64,000 nucleotides of DNA from Mesodorylaimus sp. YZB2_4 (lineage: Eukaryota > Nematoda > Enoplea > Dorylaimida > Dorylaimidae): the NCBI GenBank assembly GCA_030248295.1, contig JASANH010000908.1, positions 496,001-560,000 on the forward strand, in the 5' to 3' direction. The notes below the pieces were generated by a model. It made no database searches, was not told the origin of the DNA, and saw only the letters and a program-made list of their open reading frames with translations. The first letter of the stretch is position 1, and each line of letters begins with the position of its first letter. Both the position numbers and the translations under genes were made by a program. This document shows positions 42,940 to 53,600 of this stretch, one piece after another.

Positions 42940-44948
42940 CTTGTAGAGCGAACAGTTGACGGGAGAAGGCAATGTAGTCTTGCTTTACGTCATGTGCTAC
43001 TGTACCTTAGTTCTGACCTTTTCAAAAATTGTAATCGTAGAACGGCTTTTAGATTTCGCAGATTATTGTACATTGGGTGAGGGCATAATGGGTCGAAAGT
43101 GTGACGTTCTCAAGTAAAGCTCGCTCGCAAGTGGGGAAGGAAATGCACGTGAAATGAAGTTAGTTAGGCTAGTAGAGACCGTTTGTCTTGCCTGTGTTAA
43201 CTTATCGAATCCGGTTTTAGTTAGGTTAGTATGACTTGCGTCTAGCCCTTTTCACGTGACTTCTGACATTCGAATATCGGTCTGACCGACTTTTTTTGAA
43301 TGGTTTTGAACACTTGATCGGCATGTTCTCCCAGAGCAGTAAGTGATTCTGTGACACTGGTGCTGGCGCTGTGGTTTGGCGATCGTGTGTGCCTGTTGCT
43401 TGGTATTGGGGGGAGCTGACTGAGGTTCTCTCCCTGAAGATGGGGGTCGACTTGGAAACCCACATACCCTGGTGGACCTTGCAATCTGGTACAGGCTGTA
43501 GGTACTGTAGATGCCTCACCACTACCGCCGAGATGGTGCAAGAGATTCCCCAGCTCTGCCAACAATAAGAGGCAGACCCTAAACGCGGTAGGGCAACCGA
43601 TCACTAGGGCGGCCCCTCTTGGCAAGCTGAGGACCACCTCTGGAAACCAACAGGCATGGCATAAAACCAGGTCAATGCAATGCAAATTGAGAAGCAATCT
43701 GGATTAGCTAGTTAGTATCTCTGCAGTGCATGTCTGGCAGTTAGGGCTGAATCGATCAGAGGTCAGTCAATCGAGTCTGCTCTGTCAGAGCGGAACATCC
43801 CTACATTGGAGAAGATACCACGGACAGCTGATGGTCTCAAAAATCTTCCAGGCACACCCCGTTCCCAGTGGCAGGAGGCTGAGACATCTCTCGACGGGTT
43901 TCTGCCTCGCCGGGAGAAGCGTATCGAGCGGCCAACGAAAGCAACTGATACGCTGTATGCGGCAGTCACTGACCGCCGCATACAGCGTATCAGTCACGCA
44001 CTCGTACAACACCCACCGCCAGCCAGTCGTACACCATCCATGCGCTCGCGCTGTAGAGACTCGCCTGGCTATTGGCCCTATGCATAGAGCTGACAGCAGG
44101 GGCGTCACTCGTCAGGGTTCTTTTACAGCCATGGACTAGCCGGAATGTGCTGGAGCCGGAGGTTGATTGGCTGCCCCAGGCCTTTGGCGCGGTGCAAAAG
44201 CTCCGCCAATCACTCCTTCCAGTAATACAGACCCAGAGGAATTACACCGCGTTCACTTCACGCACGTGTTTTATGAACCAGGTGAAGGTAAGGCATCAAG
44301 TCTGCGGCAACGGAAATTGCTGGCGGATGTCTCCTTCCGCTTGCTCTTTCTGCATGTGCGCATGTACGTTTGTCGCTAAGCCAGCGGCGCATCCGTGAGA
44401 GCGGCTGCACCTTTTTTGACATTCCTGTGTTTGTCATTGCGGATGTACAGGTACTAATGTGTACTGTACAGCAGGCCTGCCTATTACAACGCCCTTGTCC
44501 ATTTCGTCGTAGCCATTCGTGGCAATTAAACTCAGTGTTCGTGTCCTCTAGTAGTCAAACTTTATTTTCCACAAGTGTCTGAAAAGGGCTGCTATCCACT
44601 GCCCGACCAGTTCTTGCCTACTTTTCGGTCGTGATTGATATCTAGCAGGGATGAGTGTGGTTGAAAGCAATTCGACGAGTTCCGCATGTTTTCATGCCCT
44701 ATTTAGGTGCTAAGGTGCAGCGGTGGGGCTACTTTGTGGGAACAGTGAACGACAGTGACAGCCTCATTTTTAACATATCCCGCACACACTATGCGCGTTT
44801 CGTATCGCATATCTTATCACCAGTCCATATTTTTAGATACTTGATGATAATTAGAGAAAATGACTGAGATGGTTAATCAGAACATAGAGGGAGTTCAGAC
44901 TGAAACTCAGCATATTCAGGGCTGAACAACATTGCACCCAGGCCATAT
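42940..44948. other. Repeat-rich intergenic stretch
   Basis: About 2 kb with no supported gene. The central part (43500-44240) is an RF2 repeat copy; frames of 100-150 codons there are shared with other repeat copies and show no domain. Confidence 0.45.
43500..44240 (+). repeat. Dispersed repeat family RF2, longest copy
   Basis: Left part (about 43550-43800) matches the reverse complement of 52770-53030 (blocks AAGAGGCAGACCC, AAGCTGAGGA, GGCTGAATCGATCAGAGG). Right part (43890-44240) matches 35510-35735 and 62020-62225 (TTTTACAGCCATGG, GGCGCGGTGCAAAAGC). It contains an internal inverted repeat around 43945-43995 (ACTGATACGCTGTATGCGG and its complement). Probably a decayed DNA transposon or composite element. 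Confidence 0.6.
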
Positions 44949-45917
44949 TTAATGTCCATTAGCCATTTTCATTTGTCGTTTCTGTTTCACCAGCATGTAC
45001 TTATCCCTCATTTGTCGCAATGACCTTTTCATCGCCCACGTGGCCAGCCAAGATGGGAAAAGGTTGACGAGCATTCCTTGTATTTCGTGTGAAAAACTGC
45101 CGCATGTCATATCCACCACGCCGACAGTATCCAAAGCACTCGATGCGTATTCGTCCGGATCAGCGACCCAAAAAGGTCGTTTCCTTTTGCCCGACATTTT
45201 AGTGGCCACATAAAACGGATAGACGACTTGAAATGTGACACCGGAACTGGCGTATTCGGAACGCAGGCCACGAGTAAGGTAGTCCACGAAAACTTTAGAA
45301 GCGGAATATATAGACAAATAGGGAGCAGGGGCGAAGGCGAAGAATGACGCGAGATTGATGACGGCTCCTCTCCGTCGATTTAGCATAGAGCCGAGGATTA
45401 TGCGGGTCATCTGCATGGCAGACATGCAGTTGACAGTAAGCATGTCTGCTAAGAATTTCTCATCGCCACCACGCGCACTAAGCATTTGCTCAGGGTACGG
45501 GTAGCACATGCCCACATTGTTCACCAATACTCCAATCTCGAGACCAGCCACCGCGTTAGCAATGGTTATTCGATATGTGTCCACATCAGCTTTACTAAAA
45601 TCTATTTTCAATGTTTTAATTTCCACTTCTGGTGCATGCAATCGAATTTCTTCTTCAGTCGCCTTCAATCGTTCCTCGTTTCGACTTATTAAAAAAATAT
45701 TCAAACCCCGTCTGGCCAGTTCTTTGGCGTACGCCTTACCGATACCGTCAGTGCCCCCTGTGATCACTGCCCATCGTCCCAATTCGCCCAAATTGGTTAC
45801 TCGTCCTAATCGTTTGGCCAAAAAATGAGGATAAATTATAAGCCAAAGGGAAATAAAAACTTTGTAAATTATAGCCGCAATGGCAAGAGTGCCGAATATG
45901 GTAAGAGCGACAGTCAT
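44949..45917 (-). CDS. HSD17B12: HSD17B12/LET-767-like 3-ketoacyl-CoA reductase
   Basis: Single exon, 322 residues. The family reduces 3-ketoacyl-CoA in very-long-chain fatty-acid elongation at the ER, and in some animals 17-ketosteroids. An N-terminal membrane stretch (FGTLAIAAIIYKVFISLWLI) is followed by TGGTDGIG (53-60), NNVG (133-136), catalytic Ser191, Tyr204 and Lys208 (YSASK). The length is usual for the family. The C-terminus ends MKMANGH, without the KKxx ER-retrieval signal of the vertebrate enzyme. The lack of introns contrasts with the other dehydrogenases here and may point to a retrocopy, though no poly(A) tract is seen. Confidence 0.88.
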   Translation of the reverse strand: MTVALTIFGTLAIAAIIYKVFISLWLIIYPHFLAKRLGRVTNLGELGRWAVITGGTDGIGKAYAKELARRGLNIFLISRNEERLKATEEEIRLHAPEVEIKTLKIDFSKADVDTYRITIANAVAGLEIGVLVNNVGMCYPYPEQMLSARGGDEKFLADMLTVNCMSAMQMTRIILGSMLNRRRGAVINLASFFAFAPAPYLSIYSASKVFVDYLTRGLRSEYASSGVTFQVVYPFYVATKMSGKRKRPFWVADPDEYASSALDTVGVVDMTCGSFSHEIQGMLVNLFPSWLATWAMKRSLRQMRDKYMLVKQKRQMKMANGH

Positions 45918-46976
45918 TGCGAAAGTCTGGCTCGCCTTTGCCGCAGCGAGGCAGCTCGTATGTTATATCTAGATCCCGTGGTACTCGTAGAAAACCAGTC
46001 TGTTTCACAGCACTTCGAAACGCGATATGTATGCATCCGATCATCAATTTATATAACCTAACTCGGCCAGTAGATGGAGGCTGAACATAGCTCACTAAAA
46101 CGACCTGTTTGATTGTGAGTACCTGCCCGCATTCCTTCTCTCTCATTTTGGTTAAAACAGAACCGGATGTTAGCCAAATATATACGCTCGTAATACAGTA
46201 GCGAATACATCTAAGCCGAAAAGGATGACAAGCAGCCACACATACAGACAGTAAACGCGAATAGTCCGACAAAGTGAGCACCTGCATTCTGATCGTGAGT
46301 CATACACGGTATAGTAATCGTAAGGCATACGTGAGGTATAGTAATCGTAAGGCACCATTCCCTCACCCTATCACTATAAGCTAACCCATATCCACACACC
46401 GAAACACGCGGGGCGTGGGTTCTGTAGGAGCTGTCAACAAGATGTGTTCCCTCTTCAAGCATCAGTAATAATTCGGTGCCATCATAATCCTTCTGCTACT
46501 ACTCGCACCCCGTTGTACCTCCCTTCCTGTCGACTTTTAGGATACGGGATTCTTTGGTCGTGCCGTCACATTATTTCGAGAGCTATAAGCAAAGTTCTAA
46601 TTACTCCTGCAATCACCTATGGAATGGTATATCTATGACGTGGCTTCGTTGGCTTTGAAGCATTTGTGAAGCCATTGAAAAGACTAATTTTATTTGACTT
46701 TATTTGCTCTGCTTCGCTTTATCCGTTGAGCGCACATCCATGTGTTTGGATAAGAAGTAAAAAAGCAGTTGTGTACGAGATCTTGTCAAAAGCGAAATAT
46801 GCTTGTAGGCTAACATATGAAAACTTTTTGATCACTTTTCGTTATTCCCACTTTGATGGAATTAATGAAAGACAGGGACCGTGAGCGGCCTTTCTCGGCT
46901 GGCCGACGTTGCTGTACTCTTTGACTGCATGCGAATACGGAATGCAACCAAGCCGTCTGTCTTTTACATCGCACGG
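45918..46976. other. Intergenic stretch, no gene seen
   Basis: About 1.06 kb between the reductase start and the duplicated lysine-rich block. Short tandem-like pieces occur near 46305-46360 (ATAGTAATCGTAAGGCA twice). No coding region supported. Confidence 0.4.
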
Positions 46977-47081
46977 ATTGAACACATTCACACGACTACA
47001 GAGCGAGCAAGGACGAAGGCTACACCCACGACAGAAAACAAGGCGCTCATCACATCTCATCGATCACCAGCCATCACACGA

Positions 47082-47471
47082 TCACGCAGCCTTCTTCTTG
47101 GACTTTTTCGATTTCTTTGACTTTTTCGGCTTGCCAGACTTGGACTTTTTCGACTTCTTTGATTTCTTCGATTTCTTCGATTTCTTTGACTTCTTCTTGC
47201 CCTTGCCCTTGGCCTTGCCTTCGCCTTCGCCCTCGCCTTCGGCCGCTGGCGCCCCGTCACCTTCGCCCGCAGGAGGACCATCAATCGCCGGCGTCGGCGG
47301 AGCGTTGAGTACGAGCGAAACAATTGCGTAGGCGAACATGCCGAGCAGCACGATGATGACCAACACTGGCAGGAAGCCCATCTCGAATTTGACCAAACAC
47401 TCGGACCAGACACGACCGCACACAACCAGAATCGACGACGGAATGAAGATTGCTTGAGTTGTAGCAGACAT
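47082..47471 (-). CDS. Small single-pass membrane protein, KKS-repeat tail, copy 1
   Basis: 129 residues, single exon. Short N-terminus (MSATTQAIFIPSS), a hydrophobic segment (about residues 31-55, FLPVLVIIVLLGMFAYAIVSLVL), a Pro/Gly/Glu linker (PPAGEGDGAPAAEGEGEGEG) and a strongly basic tail of KKS units, interrupted once by SGKPKK. The start at 47471 was chosen because the frame continues upstream in this copy only; a 5-base difference breaks it in copy 2. The tail could sit in the cytoplasm and bind acidic partners (inference). A 21-base palindrome lies 13 bases before the ATG. Function unknown; not matched to a named family. Confidence 0.7.
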   Translation of the reverse strand: MSATTQAIFIPSSILVVCGRVWSECLVKFEMGFLPVLVIIVLLGMFAYAIVSLVLNAPPTPAIDGPPAGEGDGAPAAEGEGEGEGKAKGKGKKKSKKSKKSKKSKKSKKSKSGKPKKSKKSKKSKKKAA

Positions 47472-47484
47472 ATATACTATTTGC

Positions 47485-47505
47485 CAGTGTAAAGTCTTTA
47501 CACTG
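47485..47505. promoter_or_regulatory. Palindrome next to the start codon, copy 1
   Basis: Perfect inverted repeat with arms CAGTGTAAAG and CTTTACACTG around one T, ending 13 bases upstream of the ATG at 47471. Could be a protein-binding site or a leader hairpin. Identical in copy 2. Confidence 0.4.
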
Positions 47506-47985
47506 CTTATACGTGGAACAAATTGCCTAGACAGGCCTGCTAAATTGCGGTTTCTAACGTGATGCTTGGGCGCTGTACTGTATGCAAGGCGCACTATCGA
47601 TCTGTCGACGTGTGTCCGCCAGCATGGACTGCTGGAACGGCATCTGAAATTTTCCTCGCTTATCCACTTGTCGAGTCTTGTGTGCGACACCCTCTTTTCC
47701 ACAAATCCCGTATAAAATACTATTTAGGCTAGTTGAATCTCCCATGTCCCTTTTGAGAGACCTAAGGGCAGGATGAAGGGGAATCAGAATACTGTGATGA
47801 GGGCGTGGCTTCAGACACATCATATCTGCCGCAGTTGGAGCCGCCTGAAGGAGTGGATGGGCAGCGTGGAGCCCTGGTCATTCTTTCAGAGTCTTACGTA
47901 TAGCCATCCTCGGCCACGAACCGGGCATCATCCCAATTTGATCATTGCATATTCGCATCGCTCCCAACCCCATCTTTTTCCTGTT

Positions 47986-49206
47986 TCACCCCATGTATGT
48001 ACGTACTAGAAAACGGTCCCGTGACGATTCCCCACTGTGTCGGCTCCCATGGCTAGCCATGAAGCCACCGGAAGTGTCACAGCCCGTTCAGTGTTAAAAT
48101 CAGTTTCAGCGCCGAGGTGCAAGTGGTAGATCCCGGACCTACGGGCAGTTTGACAGCGATTTTTCGAATTGTTGACCTCGCTCTAAAAATAACATGCCTG
48201 TTTGACGCAGTGCCTCGTGTCACCCCTATTACCACAGCAGTACTCACTATTACCATCTCACTACGCCTCCTATCATAACATCCAGTCATGTACACAAGAA
48301 AGCTATGCATTTTTTCCGACAGCTGTCATACTCACACAAGAAGCTTACTCTACGATTAGACACGTGTCCGAAGTTGTCCCGTCAGAATCACGGAAATGTT
48401 AGTTCTTCTGGCTTATAGTTCATTTCACCATAAACAGATCACAACCCGTGATCCATGGTTTTTCAACTTGGATTTCACTATTCACTTTCAACTAGGTATA
48501 TTTCCTTGCTTCAAATCCTGACAATAACGTAATTAATGACGCTTCTGCAAATTTAGATTATTCACTCAGCTGTTCCTTTTCATTCGGACAAGCTGCGCTG
48601 GCAAAGGAGGGTGTTCAGAGTTCTTTTATTGGCATTGACCCCATTCACTGTCAGTTTCTGCCTTCTTTTTCTCATCTTAGCCAACTGCGCCTCCTTGGTT
48701 TTGTGCATTCTTTCGAAACGACCAGTTTACTTTTACATTCATCAATTTTCTAAAAGTTCGCTTTTCTAAGCAGCTGACGCCAGGTGTAACCCTTTCCTGC
48801 CTCACTGGTGTCTCTGGTGAATATGAGAGTTCCAAGATCCAAGCGTCACGCAAAGAGCTTCTTCATCATTCGTCGATTCGGTTCGTCAGATCACCAGATT
48901 CGCTTCTCGTGACACTGACGTAACCACTTCCGCTTCACGTGTTCACGCACTGCCAAGTGTTTGGGGTCCGTTTTCCAAAATTGCTTTTTTACCAGCCCTC
49001 TTGCCCTAGCCTGAACTATCGGAGAAAAGTAAATGCGCTGCGCGAACCGACTTCCAGACGGAATTTATTGAAAAGAAAGCTTTCCGTCTTTTCGTAGAAA
49101 CCAGTTCGCTTTGAAGACTCATATTTTACAAGTGTCGACGTCCGACTGGCTGGGGCCTCATTCTCTTCCAGATCCGTACTCAAGGTATACCTGTACTGTG
49201 CACACG
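47986..49206. other. Intergenic stretch, no gene seen
   Basis: About 1.2 kb left of the BTB gene. Only short frames; no repeat or RNA gene recognised. The right end is probably the BTB gene promoter and leader. Confidence 0.4.
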
Positions 49207-50127
49207 ATGGCCGAACGCTTCCAACAGACCCACCTGACCGATGTGGCCATCGTGGTGGATGGCCAGAAATTATGGGTCTCCAAAGTCTTAATGGCCCATT
49301 TCAGTCCCGTTTTCGAACGTATGTTTTTTGGTGATTTTCGAGAATCACAAGAACAAGAAGTCAAGCTGTCTGGCAAGACACTGGAAGACGTGCTGGAATT
49401 GCTGAGCTGCCTGATCCCTGGTCCCGATTTGAAAGAAGTAGATTGGGAGAACGTGTGCCTGTTGTACACCATGTCCGAAGAATATCAAATCGCTTGGCTC
49501 AAACAACGATGCCTAGAATTTCTACGATGGCAAACGGCTGAACTGGATGAAGGCGAGGAGCAATTGTTGGACGCGTTGGTATTGGCCTCGTGGTTGGGCT
49601 CGGAAGAAATGCAAAATAAACTTTTACCAAAAGTAGCTCGTTTAGCCGATGACAAAGTTAGCTACGACCAATTGCAATTATTGCCCCCGCCCGTGTTAGC
49701 TGCCTATTATCAGGCCAAAGTGAATAAAGCTCGTTCTCGTTTGACGCATATTCTTAATCCGCAAGAAGCATTGGGCCATTGCGTCTTGCACAGTCACTAC
49801 GCGGGCAAGGTTCGTCGTTGTAGCGAATGTGGGCAAAGTTTTTGTGATCAGCACGGGCGTACGACCATGTGCAAATGTAGCATATGTTCGAAAGCTTTCT
49901 TTCCAAACGACACGACTCGTTTTGAATGCCATTGCGCTTACGACTACGACAAAACTTTAATTACCGAAGATGGTCCTATGACCAAGGCCAAATTCTTGGC
50001 TTCGTCTCGACTCATGATCGGACCGGCTTATCGTAGAGCCGTGGCCGAACAGCAATTGGCTCAACAGCAAGCAGCCGCCGCTGCTGCTAAAGCTGCATCT
50101 TTGCTATCCACCAAAAAGAAACGATAA
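49207..50127 (+). CDS. BTB/POZ protein with C-terminal Cys-rich zinc-binding-like region
   Basis: Single exon, 306 residues from the ATG at 49207; the frame is open upstream to 49111 without another ATG. BTB domain at about residues 1-110: LTDVAIVVDGQKLWVSKVLMAHFSPVFERMF, then VCLLYTMSEEYQI. An alpha-helical BACK-like part follows. Residues ~205-262 hold a dense Cys/His pattern (HCVLHSH, RRCSECGQSFCDQHG, CKCSICSKAFF, FECHC), likely binding zinc. The C-terminus is Gln/Ala-rich ending KKKR. BTB proteins often act as adaptors for CUL3 ubiquitin ligases or as scaffolds; which applies here is unknown. Confidence 0.75.
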   Translation: MAERFQQTHLTDVAIVVDGQKLWVSKVLMAHFSPVFERMFFGDFRESQEQEVKLSGKTLEDVLELLSCLIPGPDLKEVDWENVCLLYTMSEEYQIAWLKQRCLEFLRWQTAELDEGEEQLLDALVLASWLGSEEMQNKLLPKVARLADDKVSYDQLQLLPPPVLAAYYQAKVNKARSRLTHILNPQEALGHCVLHSHYAGKVRRCSECGQSFCDQHGRTTMCKCSICSKAFFPNDTTRFECHCAYDYDKTLITEDGPMTKAKFLASSRLMIGPAYRRAVAEQQLAQQQAAAAAAKAASLLSTKKKR

Positions 50128-50692
50128 TTACTTTTCTTGTCATTTTCACTTTTTCGAGTGTGATCAGTTGAAGTGAGAGGAGCAGGCAAGAAGGTTGACT
50201 GACTCGGAAAATGTGCTATGGATGAAATGTATACCTCCTAGCATGGCCCCTAACTCGAGAGTTGCTTGCATCTCCTTACTTTCTTGAGGATCATCTAAGG
50301 CATCTGAACCCAGCAGAGTGAGGGGGCCATATAAGATGATGTTCTTAGCGTATTTGAGTGCCACTTTAACAACCACCGCAGAACTACGCTTCTTGATCGC
50401 AACGGAGCACTGGCCCGCATCCGTGCACTACCAATGACCCGAATTTACTGATAGCCTTATCACCTGTACCAGTAGTACTCGAGGACACTCGCCGAGTTCC
50501 GTCTGAGGCGTCAGACAATATCCTTATCTCGATATAATCGACCTCGACTCGGGATGCCAATTCCGTCACTTGACAAACAAGCAGTCGGTGTTTTTCTTGT
50601 CGCCTAGCTGAAGTACTATTCAATTGTGTGGACGAGTCGTTCAACCAGTCCCAGCGCCACTCAGACTTTACATTTCGAATCCCGTTGAGACA
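50128..50692. other. Intergenic: BTB 3' region and UGT leader
   Basis: 565 bases. Two minus-strand open frames (50164-50376 and 50384-50701) have protein-like composition but no start, partner exon or known motif, so they are not called as genes. Confidence 0.35.
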
Positions 50693-53600
50693 ATGAATCA
50701 CATTGGGTGGTCACTTGTCATTATCTCGTTTCATCTGTCCATTGCTCATTCTTTGAAAATTCTCCTTTTTTGTCCCGGCATCAGCCGAAGTCATGTTTTA
50801 TTCGATTATCGTCTGGCCTCGACGCTAGTCCAACAGGGGCATCAGGTGGTAATACACACGTCTTCAGCTGATCAAGAATCGATCGGAGACCTGAAACCAC
50901 CAGAAACTTTTAAGGAGATTCGCCAGTACCTCACCCTTGACACTGAAATGACCGAGATCATCTCGTCCGGACGCAAAAGCTTACAGGAAATGGCCTGGCA
51001 GGAGCCGAAGGGTGGCCTCTTGGCCTCGTTCAAAGTCTTGTCCCAATTCAGTTTGCTCAATAAAATTGTGGGTGAATTATGCAGGGCATCATTCGAGAAC
51101 CAAGCGGTATTGGATGAGCTAAAAAAGGAACAGTTTGACGTAGCCCTCTCTCATTACATGAATGCATGCCCTCTGGGCATCGCCAGTGTTCTGGGTATCG
51201 AAAAGATTATTTGGGTATCTCCAGGAACTTACATCTTTGATCACGCCGCCGCCACGATGCGCATTCCACTGGCTCCTAGCTACATTCCCAATGCCATGAC
51301 TATTTTCAACGACAGAATGTCCTTTTTGGAAAGAGTGGCCAATTGGGCTCTGGATATGAGTTTTCTTCTTTACACGAAACTGCCTAGTTCGTATCTAGCT
51401 ATCGAAAATGCCATGTATCAGGAGTATGTTGCCAATCACAGAGACCTGGTAGTACCTAGTGCAAAGAGTGACAAGTCACTGATAGAACTGGCTGCAGAGA
51501 GGGTTGTGACCATGTTTATCAATGGAGAGGACGCTTTGGATTATCCGAGACCGTTCCTGCCCGGAATGATGTTCCTGGGTCAGATGGAGAATCATGCCAA
51601 AACGAAAGAGCTAAGTGAGGTATGCAGAGGCGCACCGACGGGTGGGGGTATTGTTTAAGGGGCTGCCAGTCAGTCAGACGCCAGGCCGTTAGTCTTCATT
51701 ACTGGCCCTCAGGCCTTATAGGTATCTACCGATGCATAGGTGCCTTGCTAGCAGGGTCAACGATTCAAGTGCTCGAACCTTGTCCGTAGTAGCAGCAACT
51801 CCATTTAACACTGAACATAAGCATGTCAGCATCACGTGATCGTTGACAAGCTTCCTATGCTACTATTTCTTCAACATTTTTTCAGTCATGGAAATCTATC
51901 GTTTCAAGTGGAAAAGATGGCGTGATCATGTTCTCCTTGGGCACTGTGGCTAACACATCCTCTATGCCAATGGCCATGAAGGTGAGTGATTCTTGCCAGA
52001 AAGCTACACATTTCGGTCTCATCCAATTTAGCAGAACGCGTATTTCAGAACGCTTTCCTCAAAGCTTTCAAACAGTTTTCTTCTTATGCAATCATATGGA
52101 GGCTGGAAGGCGAGCTGCCACTTGGCGTGGAAGAACAGAATCACATCACCATCGTCAAATGGCTTCCACAACGGGACCTGCTTTGTAAGAGTTTGTTGAG
52201 ATGGCTGGTTTCAAAAAAGACTGCTCAAACCTCACCCTGGGTATGCTGAGATCACAAAGTCCACTCAAAGGTAGACACCGCCAGTCCAACACTTCTGACT
52301 GCGCGAGGTGTGAAAGGCATACGAATAAGTAAGGAAGCATACGAAGATGTGATTAAGACGACATCTATGTGGATTGAGTACTACACACGTCAGCCCAGCG
52401 TGGGCCCAAAAGAAAGGCTGCCAGGCGTCGGGGCAGACGATCGGTTCACCAGGTTCGGCCGCCGTCGACCCCGTCACTTTCTTAGCCTGGCAAGGCAAGG
52501 TAATATATAAACGACGGCGAGACATTTAGAGGACAAAATGACTGGCCTAGCACATGAAGAAGTGGAGGAAAAAACCTGCCGTCGTCGATGCCTCTATTTC
52601 TGCATAATTGATCGCTATTCTGATCATTGAATATTTGGTCTGTCCGAGGTCATTCGTCGATTTTTAATTCGTCATCGATTGATTGTCGCAGGGCAACTTC
52701 CTTTGTTCTGGCAGTCTAGCCTTGGAAGCATCTTGGTCAGAAGTAGCTACACAGATCCCAGAGCAATGGCTACTGACAGAGCAGACTCGATTGACTGACC
52801 TCTGATCGATTCAGCCTAACTGACGGACATGGTAAAGTAGAGATTCTAGCCAACTGATCCGGACTTGTTCTCAATTTGCGGTGATCGACCGCGGTCAATT
52901 TGGTGGCAACTCGCAGAACTGGATCTTGTGCCGTGCATCCAGAGGTAATCCTCAGCTTGTCGATAGGGGTCGCCCTAGTAAATGGTTGCCCTGCCACGTT
53001 TCGGGTCTGCCTCTTAATGCTGGCAGAACTACAGACAAACTGATACTGGCGGATCAGGAATAACAAATAAGGAAATGTTGGAACGCCAACTCTGGGGCCC
53101 TAACTTATACTGCGTATCTCTTACGTACCTGCAACGTATCTTGAACGGCCTCTCTGGGTCGACATCGGTGTACTCATCGAACACATTCACACGACTACAG
53201 AGCGAGCAAGGACGAAGGCTACACCCACGACAGAAAACAAGGCGCTCATCACATCTCGTTGATCACCAGCCATCACACGATCACGCAGCCTTCTCCTTCG
53301 ACTTTTTCGATTTCTTTGACTTTTTCGGCTTGCCAGACTTGGACTTTTTCGATTTCTTTGATTTCTTCGATTTCTTTGATTTCTTTGACTTCTTCTTGCC
53401 CTTGCCCTTGGCCTTGCCCCCGCCTTCGCCTTCGCCCTCGCCTTCGGCCGCTGGCGCCCCGTCACCTTCGCCCGCAGGAGGACCACCAATCGCCGGCGTC
53501 GGCGGAGCGTTGAGTACGAGCGAAACAATTGCGTAGGCGAACATGCCGAGCAGCACGATGATGACCAACACTGGCAGGAAGCCCATCTCGAATTTGACCA

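Larger units (their letters stand above)
46977..47985 (-). repeat. Duplicated block with lysine-rich gene, copy 1
   Basis: Same sequence at 53176-54155, same orientation. About 46977-47802 is nearly identical to 53176-53999, whereas the next ~180 bases (to about 47985 and 54155) are clearly related but much more diverged. The identical part covers the gene, its leader and about 330 bases upstream. Confidence 0.85.

Noticed and set aside
43242..44139. Several frames of 90-150 codons
   Set aside because: They lie in or beside the RF2 repeat, and parts recur in the 52770 copy as frames on the other strand; no protein motif.
47472..47702. Upstream extension of the lysine-rich protein to a start at 47702
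   Set aside because: Open only in copy 1; a 5-base difference breaks the frame in copy 2, and the leader palindrome would become coding.
50164..50701. Two minus-strand frames antisense to the BTB 3' region and UGT leader
   Set aside because: Protein-like composition but no start, splice partner or recognised family.
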